From: Saccharobesus litoralis
Lineage (GTDB): Bacteria; Pseudomonadota; Gammaproteobacteria; Enterobacterales; Alteromonadaceae
Assembly (NCBI RefSeq): GCF_003063625.1
Contig: NZ_CP026604.1
Coordinates: 2,418,001 to 2,482,000, forward strand
DNA: 64,000 nucleotides
Reading direction: 5' to 3'
The position numbers and the translations under genes were made by a program. Below, piece by piece: positions 9,930-20,551 of this stretch. A model generated the notes under the pieces. It was not told the DNA's origin. It saw nothing but the letters and a program-made list of their open reading frames with translations, and did not search any database. The number at the start of each line of letters is the position of its first letter. Within the stretch, counting starts at the first letter, position 1.

Positions 9930-11033
9930 ATGATTAAGTTGCTTCAAATAATAGCGTTGACCTTTTGCGTTCTTGGGGCTGCCCTTGCCGATCGCTTGAC
10001 GATTAAAGATGATGCGCCAAGCCAATACATCGTGAAAAAAGGCGATACCCTATGGGATATTTCAGCGCTGTATTTAAATAGCCCTTGGCGCTGGCCAGAG
10101 CTGTGGGGGCAAAACCCACAAATCGACAATCCGCATTTAATTTACCCTGGGGATATTCTGCGCTTGGTCTATGACGCCGACGGCAACCCAAGGTTATTTA
10201 TTGCCAATAGCGGAAAAGATATTATCAAAGTATCGCCAAGTAAGCGCACAACCATAAAGCGCTATCAACCTGTTGCGACTTTGCCGTTAAGTGTTATTAC
10301 CCCTTATTTAAGTTATGAACGCATTTTAGTCGGCGAAGAGTTTGACCGTGCACCTATGCTGATTGGTGGCGATACTAACAGTAAACGTAAAGTCAGTGGT
10401 GATTTGGTATATGTTCAAGGCACCATGGATAAAGACCAAATGTATGGTGTTTACTCTATTAAACGCCAATATGAAGTAGATGAGCAAGCCTATTACGAGC
10501 TGAACTTAGCGGGAACTGCTCGCGTGGTTAACTTAGCCAAAGATGAAGATAATAAGCCTTTGCATTCGGTTAAAATATTGACCAGCCGTTTCGATATAGC
10601 CCAAGGCTTTCGTTTAGTGCCGTTATTGACCGACAAATCACTGCCTGCGAATTATACACTGACTCAACCAAGAGAAGGTATTCAAGCCAATGTGATTGGC
10701 TCTAGTTTAGATATTAGTGAGTTTGGTAAATTAGATGTCATCGTGTTAGATGCCGGTAAGTCTCAAGGTTTAGAGACCGGCAATGTACTGAGCATTTATG
10801 CCAAAAGCCCGACTGTGATGCTGCAAAAAGGCACACCTGTCTATGAAGAAGATGCTAGCCAGTTCACTAAAATCATCAACTTTTTTAAATCAGCAGTCAC
10901 CTTTGAAGGTCAGCAAGAAGATGTTGGTAAAGTGGTGGTTTTTAAAGTGTATGACGACGTGAGCTATGCGTTAATCACAGAGGCTAAGCGTGCTGTGCGC
11001 AAGCATGATTCAGTGGGAATGCCGCGAACTTAA
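9930..11033 (+). CDS. Secreted LysM-domain protein
   Basis: A 367-residue protein with a signal peptide (MIKLLQIIALTFCVLGAALA) and one LysM peptidoglycan-binding domain at about residues 33-85 (YIVKKGDTLWDISALYL ... YPGDILRLVY). The remainder is beta-rich, typical of the conserved LysM protein next to dprA in gammaproteobacteria. The frame is also open to ATG 9900, but that codon abuts the end of the TATAGTC element and would put charged residues before the signal peptide, so ATG 9930 (preceded by GGACAGG) is preferred. A cell-envelope role is likely; the precise function is not known. Confidence 0.88.
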   Translation: MIKLLQIIALTFCVLGAALADRLTIKDDAPSQYIVKKGDTLWDISALYLNSPWRWPELWGQNPQIDNPHLIYPGDILRLVYDADGNPRLFIANSGKDIIKVSPSKRTTIKRYQPVATLPLSVITPYLSYERILVGEEFDRAPMLIGGDTNSKRKVSGDLVYVQGTMDKDQMYGVYSIKRQYEVDEQAYYELNLAGTARVVNLAKDEDNKPLHSVKILTSRFDIAQGFRLVPLLTDKSLPANYTLTQPREGIQANVIGSSLDISEFGKLDVIVLDAGKSQGLETGNVLSIYAKSPTVMLQKGTPVYEEDASQFTKIINFFKSAVTFEGQQEDVGKVVVFKVYDDVSYALITEAKRAVRKHDSVGMPRT

Positions 11034-11094
11034 AAATTAATTTTTTTGCCTGAATATTTAAAATATTTAAAGGCTTGAATGTAAGGAAAACTCA

Positions 11095-12222
11095 ATGACA
11101 TTGCAGACGGAGCTGCGCAACTGGATTGTGATCAATTCGGTTAAATATCTTAAATTTAATCATTTACAGCAAATTTTAACTTGCCACTCGCCAACTGAAT
11201 TATGCTCTCTTAGTCAAGCTGAGCTAAAGCAACTGGGATTAAATGAAAAACAGATCCATCAGCTACTTAACCCTGATACACAACTAATTGACGAGCTCAT
11301 TGCGTGGCAGCAAGTGCCCGAGCAACATATTATTTATTTTGATCACCCCGCTTACCCTGAACAACTAAAGCAAATTGTCTCAGCACCCTTATTGTTGTTT
11401 GCTAAAGGTAATATTGATTTATTAGTTCAACCACAAGTGGCTATTGTTGGTTCGCGCAGTGCTTCGCATTATGGCTTAGATAATGCGTTTCAATTTGCCG
11501 CCGAGCTTGCCCGCAAGGGGATCGTGGTAACCAGTGGTTTCGCGACAGGGGTTGATGGCAAAGCGCATCAAGGCGCCTTGAGTGTCGAGGGCGCGACTAT
11601 TGGTGTGCTAGGGACAGGGGTCGATATCGTTTATCCAAAGCGTCACCATGCATTAGCTCATCAAATTGTTGATAATGGTGGATTACTCTTGTCTGAATTC
11701 AAACCAGGCACGCCAGCGAGGGCTCAGCACTTTCCAAGGCGTAATCGGATTATTAGTGGCTTAAGTCTTGGGGTGTTGGTGGTTGAAGCTGCATTAAAAA
11801 GTGGTTCGTTAATTACCGCGCGATATGCAGCTGAGCACAACCGTGAAGTGTTTGCTATCCCTAACTGTATTCATGACCCCAGAAGTCGAGGTTGTCATCA
11901 GTTACTGCGCGATGGTGCTAAATTAACCGAGACGGTCGCCGATATACTAGAAGAGCTACCCAATACGCTTAGCGAGCAGCAGAGTTTGAATTTTGAGTTG
12001 CCTAGTAGCAATTTGATTGAAAAAAGTTCAAATAAAAACTTCACAACTGACGAATTGTTGGTTAACTTAGACTATAAGGCCACATCAATTGACGAGCTGG
12101 CATTTCGGAGTCAATTGCCAGTCGATGTTGTCTTAGCGCGACTACTAGACCTTGAAATGCAGGGCCTTGTAGCTGCAGTCTCCGGCGGCTATGTGAGAAC
12201 GAGGAGAGATGAATATGTTTGA
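11095..12222 (+). CDS. dprA: DNA-processing protein DprA (Smf)
   Basis: Binds incoming single-stranded DNA and loads RecA during natural transformation. The 375-aa protein has an N-terminal helical SAM-like region, a Rossmann-type DprA core ([51 protein letters not shown]) and a C-terminal winged-helix domain ([30 protein letters not shown]). It lies between the LysM gene and smg as in related genomes and overlaps smg by 8 bp. With the pilMNOPQ genes at 50-55 kb, it leaves natural competence possible, though competence is not shown by these genes alone. Confidence 0.97.
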   Translation: MTLQTELRNWIVINSVKYLKFNHLQQILTCHSPTELCSLSQAELKQLGLNEKQIHQLLNPDTQLIDELIAWQQVPEQHIIYFDHPAYPEQLKQIVSAPLLLFAKGNIDLLVQPQVAIVGSRSASHYGLDNAFQFAAELARKGIVVTSGFATGVDGKAHQGALSVEGATIGVLGTGVDIVYPKRHHALAHQIVDNGGLLLSEFKPGTPARAQHFPRRNRIISGLSLGVLVVEAALKSGSLITARYAAEHNREVFAIPNCIHDPRSRGCHQLLRDGAKLTETVADILEELPNTLSEQQSLNFELPSSNLIEKSSNKNFTTDELLVNLDYKATSIDELAFRSQLPVDVVLARLLDLEMQGLVAAVSGGYVRTRRDEYV

Positions 12223-12688
12223 TATCCTTCTATATCTGTTCGAAAACTACATCCACAGTGAAGCGGAAGTTTTTGTGGATCATGACGAGCTAACTGAAGA
12301 GCTAATTAAAGCCGGTTTTGAATCCGACGATATATATAAAGCTTTGGGTTGGTTGGAAAAATTGGCCGACTTGCAAAATGTTGAGACCATTCCTTATCTA
12401 ACTAAGCATACCTCTGCTTCAGCGCGTATTTATACTGAAGATGAGTTATTGCGTTTAGATACTGAGTGCCGAGGCTTTTTATTGTTCTTAGAGCAAATTA
12501 ATGTCTTGGATTTAGAGACTCGCGAAATGGTGATCGATCGGGTCATGGCGCTCGATATTCAAGACTTCATGCTTGATGATCTTAAATGGGTCATTCTTAT
12601 GGTGCTGTTTAATGTACCGGGTCATGAATCAGCTTATACCCAGATGGAAGAGTTGATTTTTGATGAACCAGAAGGGCCGTTGCACTAA
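12215..12688 (+). CDS. smg: Smg family protein (DUF494)
   Basis: Conserved small cytoplasmic protein (157 aa) that begins [18 protein letters not shown], the standard Smg opening. ATG 12215 is chosen over the in-frame ATG 12209 because it matches the family start and gives a normal 8-base spacing to AGGAG at 12202. It overlaps the end of dprA. The biochemical role of Smg is not established; its conserved place beside dprA and a topoisomerase-type zinc-finger protein suggests a nucleic-acid function. Confidence 0.93.
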   Translation: MFDILLYLFENYIHSEAEVFVDHDELTEELIKAGFESDDIYKALGWLEKLADLQNVETIPYLTKHTSASARIYTEDELLRLDTECRGFLLFLEQINVLDLETREMVIDRVMALDIQDFMLDDLKWVILMVLFNVPGHESAYTQMEELIFDEPEGPLH

Positions 12689-12763
12689 ACAACAGCCTAA
12701 TCTTGCATAAAGCGGAGTAGCGTTGTACGCTCGGACTTAGTGTAAATATATTTGTTGGTTTGC

Positions 12764-13342
12764 ATGTCTGACGACACTCCGCTGTTTAACGCCAAACAAC
12801 AGGCATTAGAAAAAGCCTATCAAACATGCCCTAACTGTGGGCAGCATCTTGTAATGAAAAATGGCAAGGCCGGTGCTTTTATTGGCTGTAGTCAATATCC
12901 CACGTGTAGCTATACTCGGGCACTGCATCCTGAGCATGATGATTTCGAAGCCAAGGAGATCCCAGGCAGTCAATGTCCTAAATGTGCTTCACCACTCGCT
13001 ATTAAGAATGGCCGCTATGGTATGTTTATTGGCTGTACTAATTTTCCGGCTTGTCATCATATTGAGCATGAACACGATCCGGTTAATGAAAAGCACGTTC
13101 CTTGCCCGAAATGTGTTGGCGGAGAGTTAAAACATCGCACCAGCCGCTACGGCAAAAGCTTTTATGCTTGCGACCAATATCCTAAATGCAAATATCTCGT
13201 TAACTTTAAACCCGTGGCGCAATCTTGCCCTGACTGTGCTTGGCCCATTTTAGTTGAAAAATCGACACGAGGGGTTAAGCGCTTAGTTTGTCCACAGAAA
13301 GGCTGTCAATACAAGCAGGATATCGCCAGCGAAACGCTTTGA
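12764..13342 (+). CDS. Topoisomerase I-type zinc-finger protein (YrdD-like)
   Basis: A 192-aa protein made of four C4-type zinc ribbons like those at the C terminus of DNA topoisomerase I. Each has a CPxC pair followed about 17-20 residues later by a second Cys pair (for example CPNCGQHLV ... CSQYPTC and CPKCASPLA ... CTNFPAC). No topoisomerase catalytic domain is present, as expected for YrdD-type proteins found between smg and tsaC. ATG 12764 (MSDDTPLF) is preferred to the upstream in-frame TTG 12752. It probably binds single-stranded nucleic acid. Confidence 0.9.
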   Translation: MSDDTPLFNAKQQALEKAYQTCPNCGQHLVMKNGKAGAFIGCSQYPTCSYTRALHPEHDDFEAKEIPGSQCPKCASPLAIKNGRYGMFIGCTNFPACHHIEHEHDPVNEKHVPCPKCVGGELKHRTSRYGKSFYACDQYPKCKYLVNFKPVAQSCPDCAWPILVEKSTRGVKRLVCPQKGCQYKQDIASETL

Positions 13343-13387
13343 CGTTATACTGACGCGCATTCAGTCTTTGTTCATGTATTTATTTTT

Positions 13388-14892
<1,505 letters not shown>

Positions 14893-14896
14893 TGGT

Positions 14897-15025
14897 TATA
14901 GTCTTCTCTCTCAGGTCTTATGGTTCATTGTCTGCGCTTACTCACCCCAATCACATAATAGAGCATATGCTCATGGGGGTTCGAAGCTTGACGGCTTCCC
15001 CTAAAACCTGATCGCTTTGACTATA
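14897..15025 (-). repeat. TATAGTC element, copy 2 (129 bp short form)
   Basis: Starts TATAGTCTTCTC and ends GCTTTGACTATA, the reverse orientation relative to copy 1. It contains GGTTCATTGTC, the CCCCAATCACATAATA block, the palindrome GAGCATATGCTC and GACGGCTTCCCC. It is the same length as copies 3 and 5. It begins 4 bp after the hemF stop codon, so it lies in the 3' untranslated region of the tsaC-hemF transcript, where its hairpins could act on transcript ends. Confidence 0.85.
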
Positions 15026-15054
15026 TTAGTCTTCTCGCTTAGGTTTTATGGTTA
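15026..15054 (-). repeat. Truncated end of a second TATAGTC element
   Basis: Directly after copy 2 there is another terminus: TTAGTCTTCTCGCTTAGG, then TTTTATGGTTA, matching the first 30 bases of the short form except that the TATA is altered. The rest of that copy is missing, so this is a broken tandem copy or the scar of a deletion. Confidence 0.65.
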
Positions 15055-15134
15055 TACGAGCAATCTCGCGCCACTGTGTTTATGCCGAACAAAAATGCTT
15101 ATTCAGTACAGAACGGTGGCCGCGAGGTTTAATA

Positions 15135-16301
15135 TTAAGGGTTAACGCCAACACCGGCTTGCCGAATAAAATGCTCGGCGCTAAATAAATAGCGTTTTAA
15201 ATTGGGGTTATAACGTTTAGCAAATGAGCGCAGACGACCTTCCTGCCATTCTGGTTGTTTAATGAATTGGCCTAAGCTATAAAGCGAACTTCTATCTAGT
15301 TTACTTAATTTGGTTTTAATCAACACGCCGCTATCTTGTTTAAAATCACGGCCACTTAAGTAGTCTGTCATTAATATTAATGCCCAGCCTGCCAACATAA
15401 AGTCACCACCTAAACTGAATTCCAGATTACCAAACTCGATTAAGTCGACAACATCATTTGACCAGCCGATTGCGCCCACTAGCGCGTGTTCACCAGCAAT
15501 AAAATTATTGTAGCCCAAGCTGGTAACGGTTGCGCGGGCTATATCGGCGTCGGCAACCCAAAAAAGCTCCGCAGAGTTCTTTTGTAGCGCTTGATTCATC
15601 AGGCCATAGGCTGATTCCGGCGACCAATCAGAATTGATGGTTTGCACTAAATTGACTTGCTGACTGTACTTTAACGCTCTGCGTAACCCAGCTTCGCGTT
15701 GTTGGGCAATAGGACTGTATTGTTCACCACTAATTGCCATTAGATTAAAGCGGCATTCGGCTGGCTTGCATCCTGTGTGTTTAGCTGCATGATTGATTAG
15801 TTGTTTGGCCGCGACAAAGCCAGCGTATACATCGTCGATGGTGATATGACCTAACCATAATGGATAAGCTTGGCGTGGGGAGCTGACTTGATTGTCAAGC
15901 TGGCTCAAATTACTCTTGATAGACAACAGAGGAATTTGGCGCTTTTCGAGCGCTTGTAATAAGGCATTCTCATTTTGCTGGGGTAAGGTACTAATTACAT
16001 AGTCGAACTTAACTTGGCTGGTGTCGAGCGTTTTACTGATGTGCTCAACTTCTCTTAAATGAGCGCGAACTTTAGGTGAAATATACTCGACGACGAGTTC
16101 TATATTGAAGCTTAATGCTACCGCTTGGGCAAAACCCACTTGTCTCTGCCAATAAGCATTTTTTTCGTCTGCATTAACAAACAACAAGGCACGCGCTTCC
16201 GGTTGAGCTTGGGCTGATGTTTGGGCTAGCAAGCTAGGCGCAAGCAAGCCGCTTACTAGATAAATACAATAGCTTAATAAAATGCGGGTAATTCGTTTCA
16301 T
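15135..16301 (-). CDS. Periplasmic substrate-binding protein (sugar-binding, type I fold)
   Basis: A 388-aa exported protein from ATG 16301, with signal peptide MKRITRILLSYCIYLVSGLL ending near AQTSAQA. The body resembles periplasmic binding proteins of the ribose/LuxP type: ALLFVNADEKNAYWQRQVGF, then a hinge region and a second lobe with AELFWVADADIARATVTSLGY and LVGAIGWSNDVVDLI. No ABC permease or ATPase gene is adjacent, so it may serve a sensor kinase or chemoreceptor elsewhere rather than a transporter. An upstream in-frame ATG at 16343 would add 14 residues before the signal peptide. Ligand unknown. Confidence 0.75.
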   Translation of the reverse strand: MKRITRILLSYCIYLVSGLLAPSLLAQTSAQAQPEARALLFVNADEKNAYWQRQVGFAQAVALSFNIELVVEYISPKVRAHLREVEHISKTLDTSQVKFDYVISTLPQQNENALLQALEKRQIPLLSIKSNLSQLDNQVSSPRQAYPLWLGHITIDDVYAGFVAAKQLINHAAKHTGCKPAECRFNLMAISGEQYSPIAQQREAGLRRALKYSQQVNLVQTINSDWSPESAYGLMNQALQKNSAELFWVADADIARATVTSLGYNNFIAGEHALVGAIGWSNDVVDLIEFGNLEFSLGGDFMLAGWALILMTDYLSGRDFKQDSGVLIKTKLSKLDRSSLYSLGQFIKQPEWQEGRLRSFAKRYNPNLKRYLFSAEHFIRQAGVGVNP

Positions 16302-16531
16302 AGCAACGCTTTTCTTCAGGTACAACTTTTTCCTGATAGTCATCTTGCCGACGATATCAATAGGTGCTCAGTTAATCAGTATAGCGGTATTGTCTTGTAG
16401 GTATAAACTGATCTCGATCAAATGTCTGATTTATCTTAAGTTTTGTGAACTAAGCAACTTGTTCTAAATCAATAATTTTTTATGGCTGGTGATTATTCTA
16501 ATAACAGTTTTGAATATTAAAGGTAACTGTT

Positions 16532-17308
16532 ATGAAAAAATCACTTGTTTGTTTGGCCTTATTGGCTGGAGTTGGTAGTCAATCGGCAATAGCTTATGAA
16601 GCTGGTGATATCATAGTGCGTGCGGGGGTGACTAGTGTACAGCCAGCTGATAATGATGCCATTATTTATGCTGCAAATAGTACAGTGCATTTATCGCAGG
16701 CTAGCCCAGCGTTAACAACCAGTGTCGATAGTAATTCGCAGCTTGGGCTTAATTTCGCTTATATGTTGACAGAAAATTGGGCGATTGAGTTACTTGCTGC
16801 CACCCCTTTTCAGCATGATATTAAAGTTAAATCTGGGGCTACCGAGCTTAAATTGGGTGAAACTAAGCATCTTCCTCCTACACTTAGTGCAATATACTTT
16901 TTTAAAAATCTAACCCCTAGCGTTACGCCTTATGTTGGGGTAGGTATCAACTATACGGTGTTCTTTGAAGATAATTTCGCGGCTAATATGCAAGATGACT
17001 CGATACAAGTTGGTGGCTTAAATAACACGGCAATTGCTGATTTGGCCAGTACTTTGGGGTTACCCGCGGGGACTCAGTCCGTTGGATTACGCGCTAAAGA
17101 CTTGAAGCTGGACAACTCTTGGGGACTAGCGGCTCAAGTTGGTCTTGATGTTGCTGTGAATGATGATTGGCATATTAATGCGTCTGCGCGTTATATCGAT
17201 ATTAATACTACGGCGCATTTTAAAGCCACAGCATTAGAAGTTGCAGGCCAAGCGGATGTTGCAGTCGATCCTATGGTTTATACCTTATCCGTGGGGTATA
17301 CATTCTAA
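16532..17308 (+). CDS. ompW: OmpW family outer membrane protein
   Basis: A 258-aa beta-barrel with a cleavable signal peptide ending IAYEAGDI. The family features are the opening GDIIVRAGVTSVQP, the strand LGLNFAYMLTENWAIELLAATPF followed by HDI, and a C-terminal strand ending VGYTF with the terminal Phe needed for barrel assembly. OmpW proteins form small eight-stranded channels for hydrophobic compounds. The gene stands alone; a ribosome site (AAAGG) precedes the ATG. Its stop codon is followed at once by a TATAGTC element, with no intervening base. Confidence 0.93.
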   Translation: MKKSLVCLALLAGVGSQSAIAYEAGDIIVRAGVTSVQPADNDAIIYAANSTVHLSQASPALTTSVDSNSQLGLNFAYMLTENWAIELLAATPFQHDIKVKSGATELKLGETKHLPPTLSAIYFFKNLTPSVTPYVGVGINYTVFFEDNFAANMQDDSIQVGGLNNTAIADLASTLGLPAGTQSVGLRAKDLKLDNSWGLAAQVGLDVAVNDDWHINASARYIDINTTAHFKATALEVAGQADVAVDPMVYTLSVGYTF

Positions 17309-17437
17309 TATAGTCTTCTCACTCAGATTTTATGGTTCATTGTCAGCGCTTACTCGCCCCAATCACATAATAGAGCATATGCTCATGGGGTCTCGAAGCT
17401 TGACGGCTTCCCCTAAAACCTGATTGCTTTGACTATA
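17309..17437 (-). repeat. TATAGTC element, copy 3 (129 bp short form)
   Basis: Begins with TATAGTCTTCTCAC on the base after the ompW stop codon and ends GCTTTGACTATA. It is nearly identical to copy 2 and the same length, with the conserved CCCCAATCACATAATA block and GAGCATATGCTC palindrome. The exact abutment to the stop codon means that no independent ompW terminator remains between the gene and the element. Confidence 0.87.
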
Positions 17438-17549
17438 CACTGTAAGATAATATTGCGCGTCGAGCCACAATCGACTTATTGACAATAACGTGGGCTTTTC
17501 CCATTATGCCTAGCTAATTTTTATCTTAAACTGGATAAGGAAGCAAAAC

Positions 17550-18272
17550 GTGTTGCCACGTAAATGGGATGTTGATAGTCGAATTTTGGCTCGATTGGGC
17601 AAAAGCGTTGGTAAACAACGTGTCATTTCTGAAAATGGTCAGCACTTGCTGATTTTACACGCCTTACCTGATAAGTCTGATAAACAACGAGAAGGCGTGT
17701 TTTTTTGGTGTAATGCCGCAGGAGAGTGGCAGTCGACATTGCGTGGTAGAGGGCTTGCACCTTTAATGGAGCATATCGCTAGCTTTGCGCAAAAGGAAGT
17801 GGAATTAGAAAAGACCTACCAGCAAGCTCAATCAGCTAAAACTTACTTTCAGTTAGTTGAGCAAATTGCGCCTGTGTTACGCGCGGTGAAAAATATGTGT
17901 TCCACATTACAATCAGCCCGCGAACAAATTGGTGACGAGTTAATTGATTTTCGCAATCAAGCAGAAGAGTTACAGCGCACATTTGAATTATTGTATCAGG
18001 ATTGTCAACATGGTTTGGAGTATGCCATGGCACGAAAAGCCGAAGAGCAATCCGAGTTGCAACGCAAAGCATTATTGGCTGGTCATCGGCTTAATATTCT
18101 TATGGCGGTGTTCTTACCCTTAACCGCTTTAGCGAGTTTGTTGGCTATGCAAATTCCTGACAGTTTAGAACAGTTATTTAGTTTGGGCTTTGTTAGTGCG
18201 CTAATTATTGGTTTAGGCTTAGGCTTGCTATTGCGCTCTTGGGTAACTAAAACTCAACCGCAAGTCGAGTAA
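17550..18272 (+). CDS. CorA-like membrane protein without the GMN motif
   Basis: A 240-aa protein starting at GTG 17550 (AAGGA 8 bases upstream). The first 70 residues form a small domain (SRILARLGKSVG, GVFFWCNAAGEW). A long helical region (about 75-185) follows, then two hydrophobic helices at the C terminus (NILMAVFLPLTALASLLAM and ALIIGLGLGLLLRSW). The first helix resembles that of CorA-type Mg2+ channels (FLPLT..ASxxGMN), but the GMN selectivity motif reads LAMQ, so metal transport is doubtful. It lies 60 bp upstream of the DUF1566-like lipoprotein gene and may share its transcript. Confidence 0.65.
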   Translation: MLPRKWDVDSRILARLGKSVGKQRVISENGQHLLILHALPDKSDKQREGVFFWCNAAGEWQSTLRGRGLAPLMEHIASFAQKEVELEKTYQQAQSAKTYFQLVEQIAPVLRAVKNMCSTLQSAREQIGDELIDFRNQAEELQRTFELLYQDCQHGLEYAMARKAEEQSELQRKALLAGHRLNILMAVFLPLTALASLLAMQIPDSLEQLFSLGFVSALIIGLGLGLLLRSWVTKTQPQVE

Positions 18273-18332
18273 TGAACTTTTTCTAGCTTATTGCATCTAT
18301 AAAAGCTGTGTTGTCAAAATGGAATATTAACT

Positions 18333-20150
18333 GTGTATTTATGGAAGAAGTTTCAAGTTCTGAGTCGGCTTGGTCGTCTCAGCCCTTTTGCGCTTGTTTT
18401 TGTCTTATGTAGTTTGCTGAGTGCTTGTGGGTGCAGCTCTGGCTCCAATACACAAGGTGAAACTGAAGACAAATCCAATTCAAACGCGATAAACAGCGCA
18501 GCATCTTCGCCTTCCTCGTCTGCCTTTGAACAAGAAAAGCTTGAGCAAGCAGCGCGCAAATCAGAGTTCAGTACGGATCAAGCAGAACTAACGTATTTTG
18601 ACATTCAAGGTGAGCAACATTTTGTGTCTGGCCAGCAAGTTGAATTGCCAGCTAAATGGTTAGGAAATACCGAAGCCAGTCATGTTGAATACCGTTGGCA
18701 GCAATTAACTGAGTTTGAGCTCGCCCAGCTAGTTGATGACCAAGCAGTACTGAGTTTTGTTGCACCGCAAGTAAACCATACAGAGCTGGTCATTTTTAAT
18801 TTTTCAGCCCGTATCGGTGCTAAATTCATACAACAGCCAGTCCGACTTTTTATTACTCCTAAACCTAAATCAAATACTGCCGAGTCAAATGTGGCCCCTT
18901 GGCAGATAAACTTACCGCATGGATTAGTGATGCAGCCGGCTCAACAAAAAGTGCTTCGGCCTGAAATTTTAAGCCAAGACGAGGGGCTGGCCGTTAGTGC
19001 TTATACCTACCTTTGGCAGCAAGTATTGGGCGAACCCATTTTGTTAGAGCAAGCCAAAAGAGAAACACTTAACTTAAAAATCCCTGAAGACTATGAAAAT
19101 CAGTTAGTTGAATTGAGCTTAACCGTGACTAATGAGCAAGGGATAAGTCAAGTCGCTTATATGCAAATTGATGTTGTTGCACCCGATAAGCCCCCACTCG
19201 CTCACGCTGGGCATACACTGTATGTTTCTGGCGGTGAAACTGTGATCCTTGATGCCAGCAAAACCCAAGATGAGTTGCCTGAATATCTGGAATATTACTG
19301 GCTACAAACCGATGATAGCGGTCTTGATGTAAACCTGAATGATCCTTATCAGCAAAAAACTAAATTTGTCGCACCTGAAGTGGAACAACAAACACGCTTG
19401 AATTTCAGCTTGGAAGTGACGGATCGCATGGGGCAACTCGATAGCGCGCTGGCTCATGTGGTGATCTTACCGTTTAACAAACCACAGAATAAAATTGATC
19501 GCCAAGTTCTTGCTGAGTGTGTTGATTTTGCCGCGTTTAATCGTGCTGATTGTCAGAGCATTCGCCAAGGTGGTGAAAGTGCGAATGCCATTTTCGGTAG
19601 TGAACGCAATATTGGCCATGGCTGGGTTGGTTTTTCTAAATTAGATGAGCAAGGGCGACCATTGGCAGATGATGCCCCAAGCTGGCATTGTGTTCGCGAC
19701 AATAGCACAGGGCTAATTTGGCAAGTGAAAAAAGCCAATATTGACGCACTGCTCAGTGCTCATCATCGCTATTTTTGGCGTAAAGTAGACGAGAAAGTTA
19801 AAGCACGGCAGAACTTAAGCCGGTGTCGCCAGCAAGAAACTTGTTATGTTGAAGACTATGTGCGATGGATCAATAGTCAAAATTTTTGTGGCTTAAGTGA
19901 TTGGCGCGTACCCAGCGTGGTGGAAGGTATGACGCTCTTGCATAACCATTATCGAATGTTACCCAAAGTAAAACAAAACTATTTGGTACCTGCTGGCATA
20001 CGCAGTCGTTTTTGGGCTACGACTAGCAGTAACGCTTATTCACGGTTGCGCGTGCTTGGCATAGATAAAAATGGTCAGTTATCGATTGGTGTTGGTGCTT
20101 ATTATGGTTCTCATGGACTTAGGCTTGTGCAGGGACATTTAAGCCAATAA
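18333..20150 (+). CDS. Large lipoprotein with C-terminal DUF1566-like domain
   Basis: A 605-aa surface or periplasmic protein from GTG 18333. A lipobox (LLSACGCSS, Cys32) is followed by a Ser/Asn-rich linker. The middle holds immunoglobulin/PKD-like beta domains, including HAGHTLYVSGGETVILDASK and a repeat of the LxFSxEVTD kind. The C-terminal part (about 455-605) looks like the DUF1566/Lcl domain: VRDNSTGLIWQVKKA, VRWINSQNFCGLSDWRVPSV, FWATTSSNAYS and GLRLVQG. Such proteins are common in marine Alteromonadales and are thought to have surface or binding roles. Function unproven. No homologous neighbour is present except the CorA-like gene. Confidence 0.78.
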   Translation: MYLWKKFQVLSRLGRLSPFALVFVLCSLLSACGCSSGSNTQGETEDKSNSNAINSAASSPSSSAFEQEKLEQAARKSEFSTDQAELTYFDIQGEQHFVSGQQVELPAKWLGNTEASHVEYRWQQLTEFELAQLVDDQAVLSFVAPQVNHTELVIFNFSARIGAKFIQQPVRLFITPKPKSNTAESNVAPWQINLPHGLVMQPAQQKVLRPEILSQDEGLAVSAYTYLWQQVLGEPILLEQAKRETLNLKIPEDYENQLVELSLTVTNEQGISQVAYMQIDVVAPDKPPLAHAGHTLYVSGGETVILDASKTQDELPEYLEYYWLQTDDSGLDVNLNDPYQQKTKFVAPEVEQQTRLNFSLEVTDRMGQLDSALAHVVILPFNKPQNKIDRQVLAECVDFAAFNRADCQSIRQGGESANAIFGSERNIGHGWVGFSKLDEQGRPLADDAPSWHCVRDNSTGLIWQVKKANIDALLSAHHRYFWRKVDEKVKARQNLSRCRQQETCYVEDYVRWINSQNFCGLSDWRVPSVVEGMTLLHNHYRMLPKVKQNYLVPAGIRSRFWATTSSNAYSRLRVLGIDKNGQLSIGVGAYYGSHGLRLVQGHLSQ

Positions 20151-20211
20151 ATTTAAGCCAACAGTTACAAAAAATGACAATTTAATTGGCGGCTTTTTTT
20201 GAGCTTAAGGT

Positions 20212-20510
20212 TATAGTCAAAGTGATCAGGTTTTAGGGGCAGCTTCCGCATCCTGCTCACGCCCCTCGCTTAAAGCGCCTACTTTTGGTACCTGCATCCA
20301 TGCAGGCAAGCTTCGAGACCCCATGAGCATATGCTCTATTATGTGATTGGGGCTGCCGCTCTTAATGGAAGAAAGTGAATTTAGGTAGTAGGGCGACGCA
20401 GGAGCCACAGGTTTCCTGTTCCCGACGAAACCTAAGTACTTACATCCATGTAAGCAAAGTCGAGAGTAAGCGCTGACAATGAACCATAAAACCTGAGCGA
20501 GAAGACTATA
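20212..20510 (+). repeat. TATAGTC element, copy 4 (299 bp, longest contiguous mosaic)
   Basis: Starts TATAGTCAAAGTGATCAGG and ends GCGAGAAGACTATA. Besides the common core it carries a CCTGCATCCATGCAGG palindrome, a segment with CATCCTGCTCACGCCCC, a block TTTAGGTAGTAGGGCGACG and the module GACGAAACCTAAG with a TACATCCATGTA palindrome. Here that module is on the right of the core, whereas in copy 1 it is on the left. The last A of the element is the first base of an ATG (20510) in frame with the metalloprotease gene. Confidence 0.85.
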
Positions 20511-20551
20511 TGCTCAATGCTAGCGACTTAGTAAGGATATTTTATTCAATT

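Noticed and set aside
17241-17423. Short plus-strand ORF overlapping the ompW end and copy 3
   Set aside because: Out of frame with ompW, without a start site, and created by the repeat.
20226-20408. Minus-strand ORF inside TATAGTC copy 4
   Set aside because: It is a reading frame through the repeat with no ribosome site, and the copies do not keep it open.
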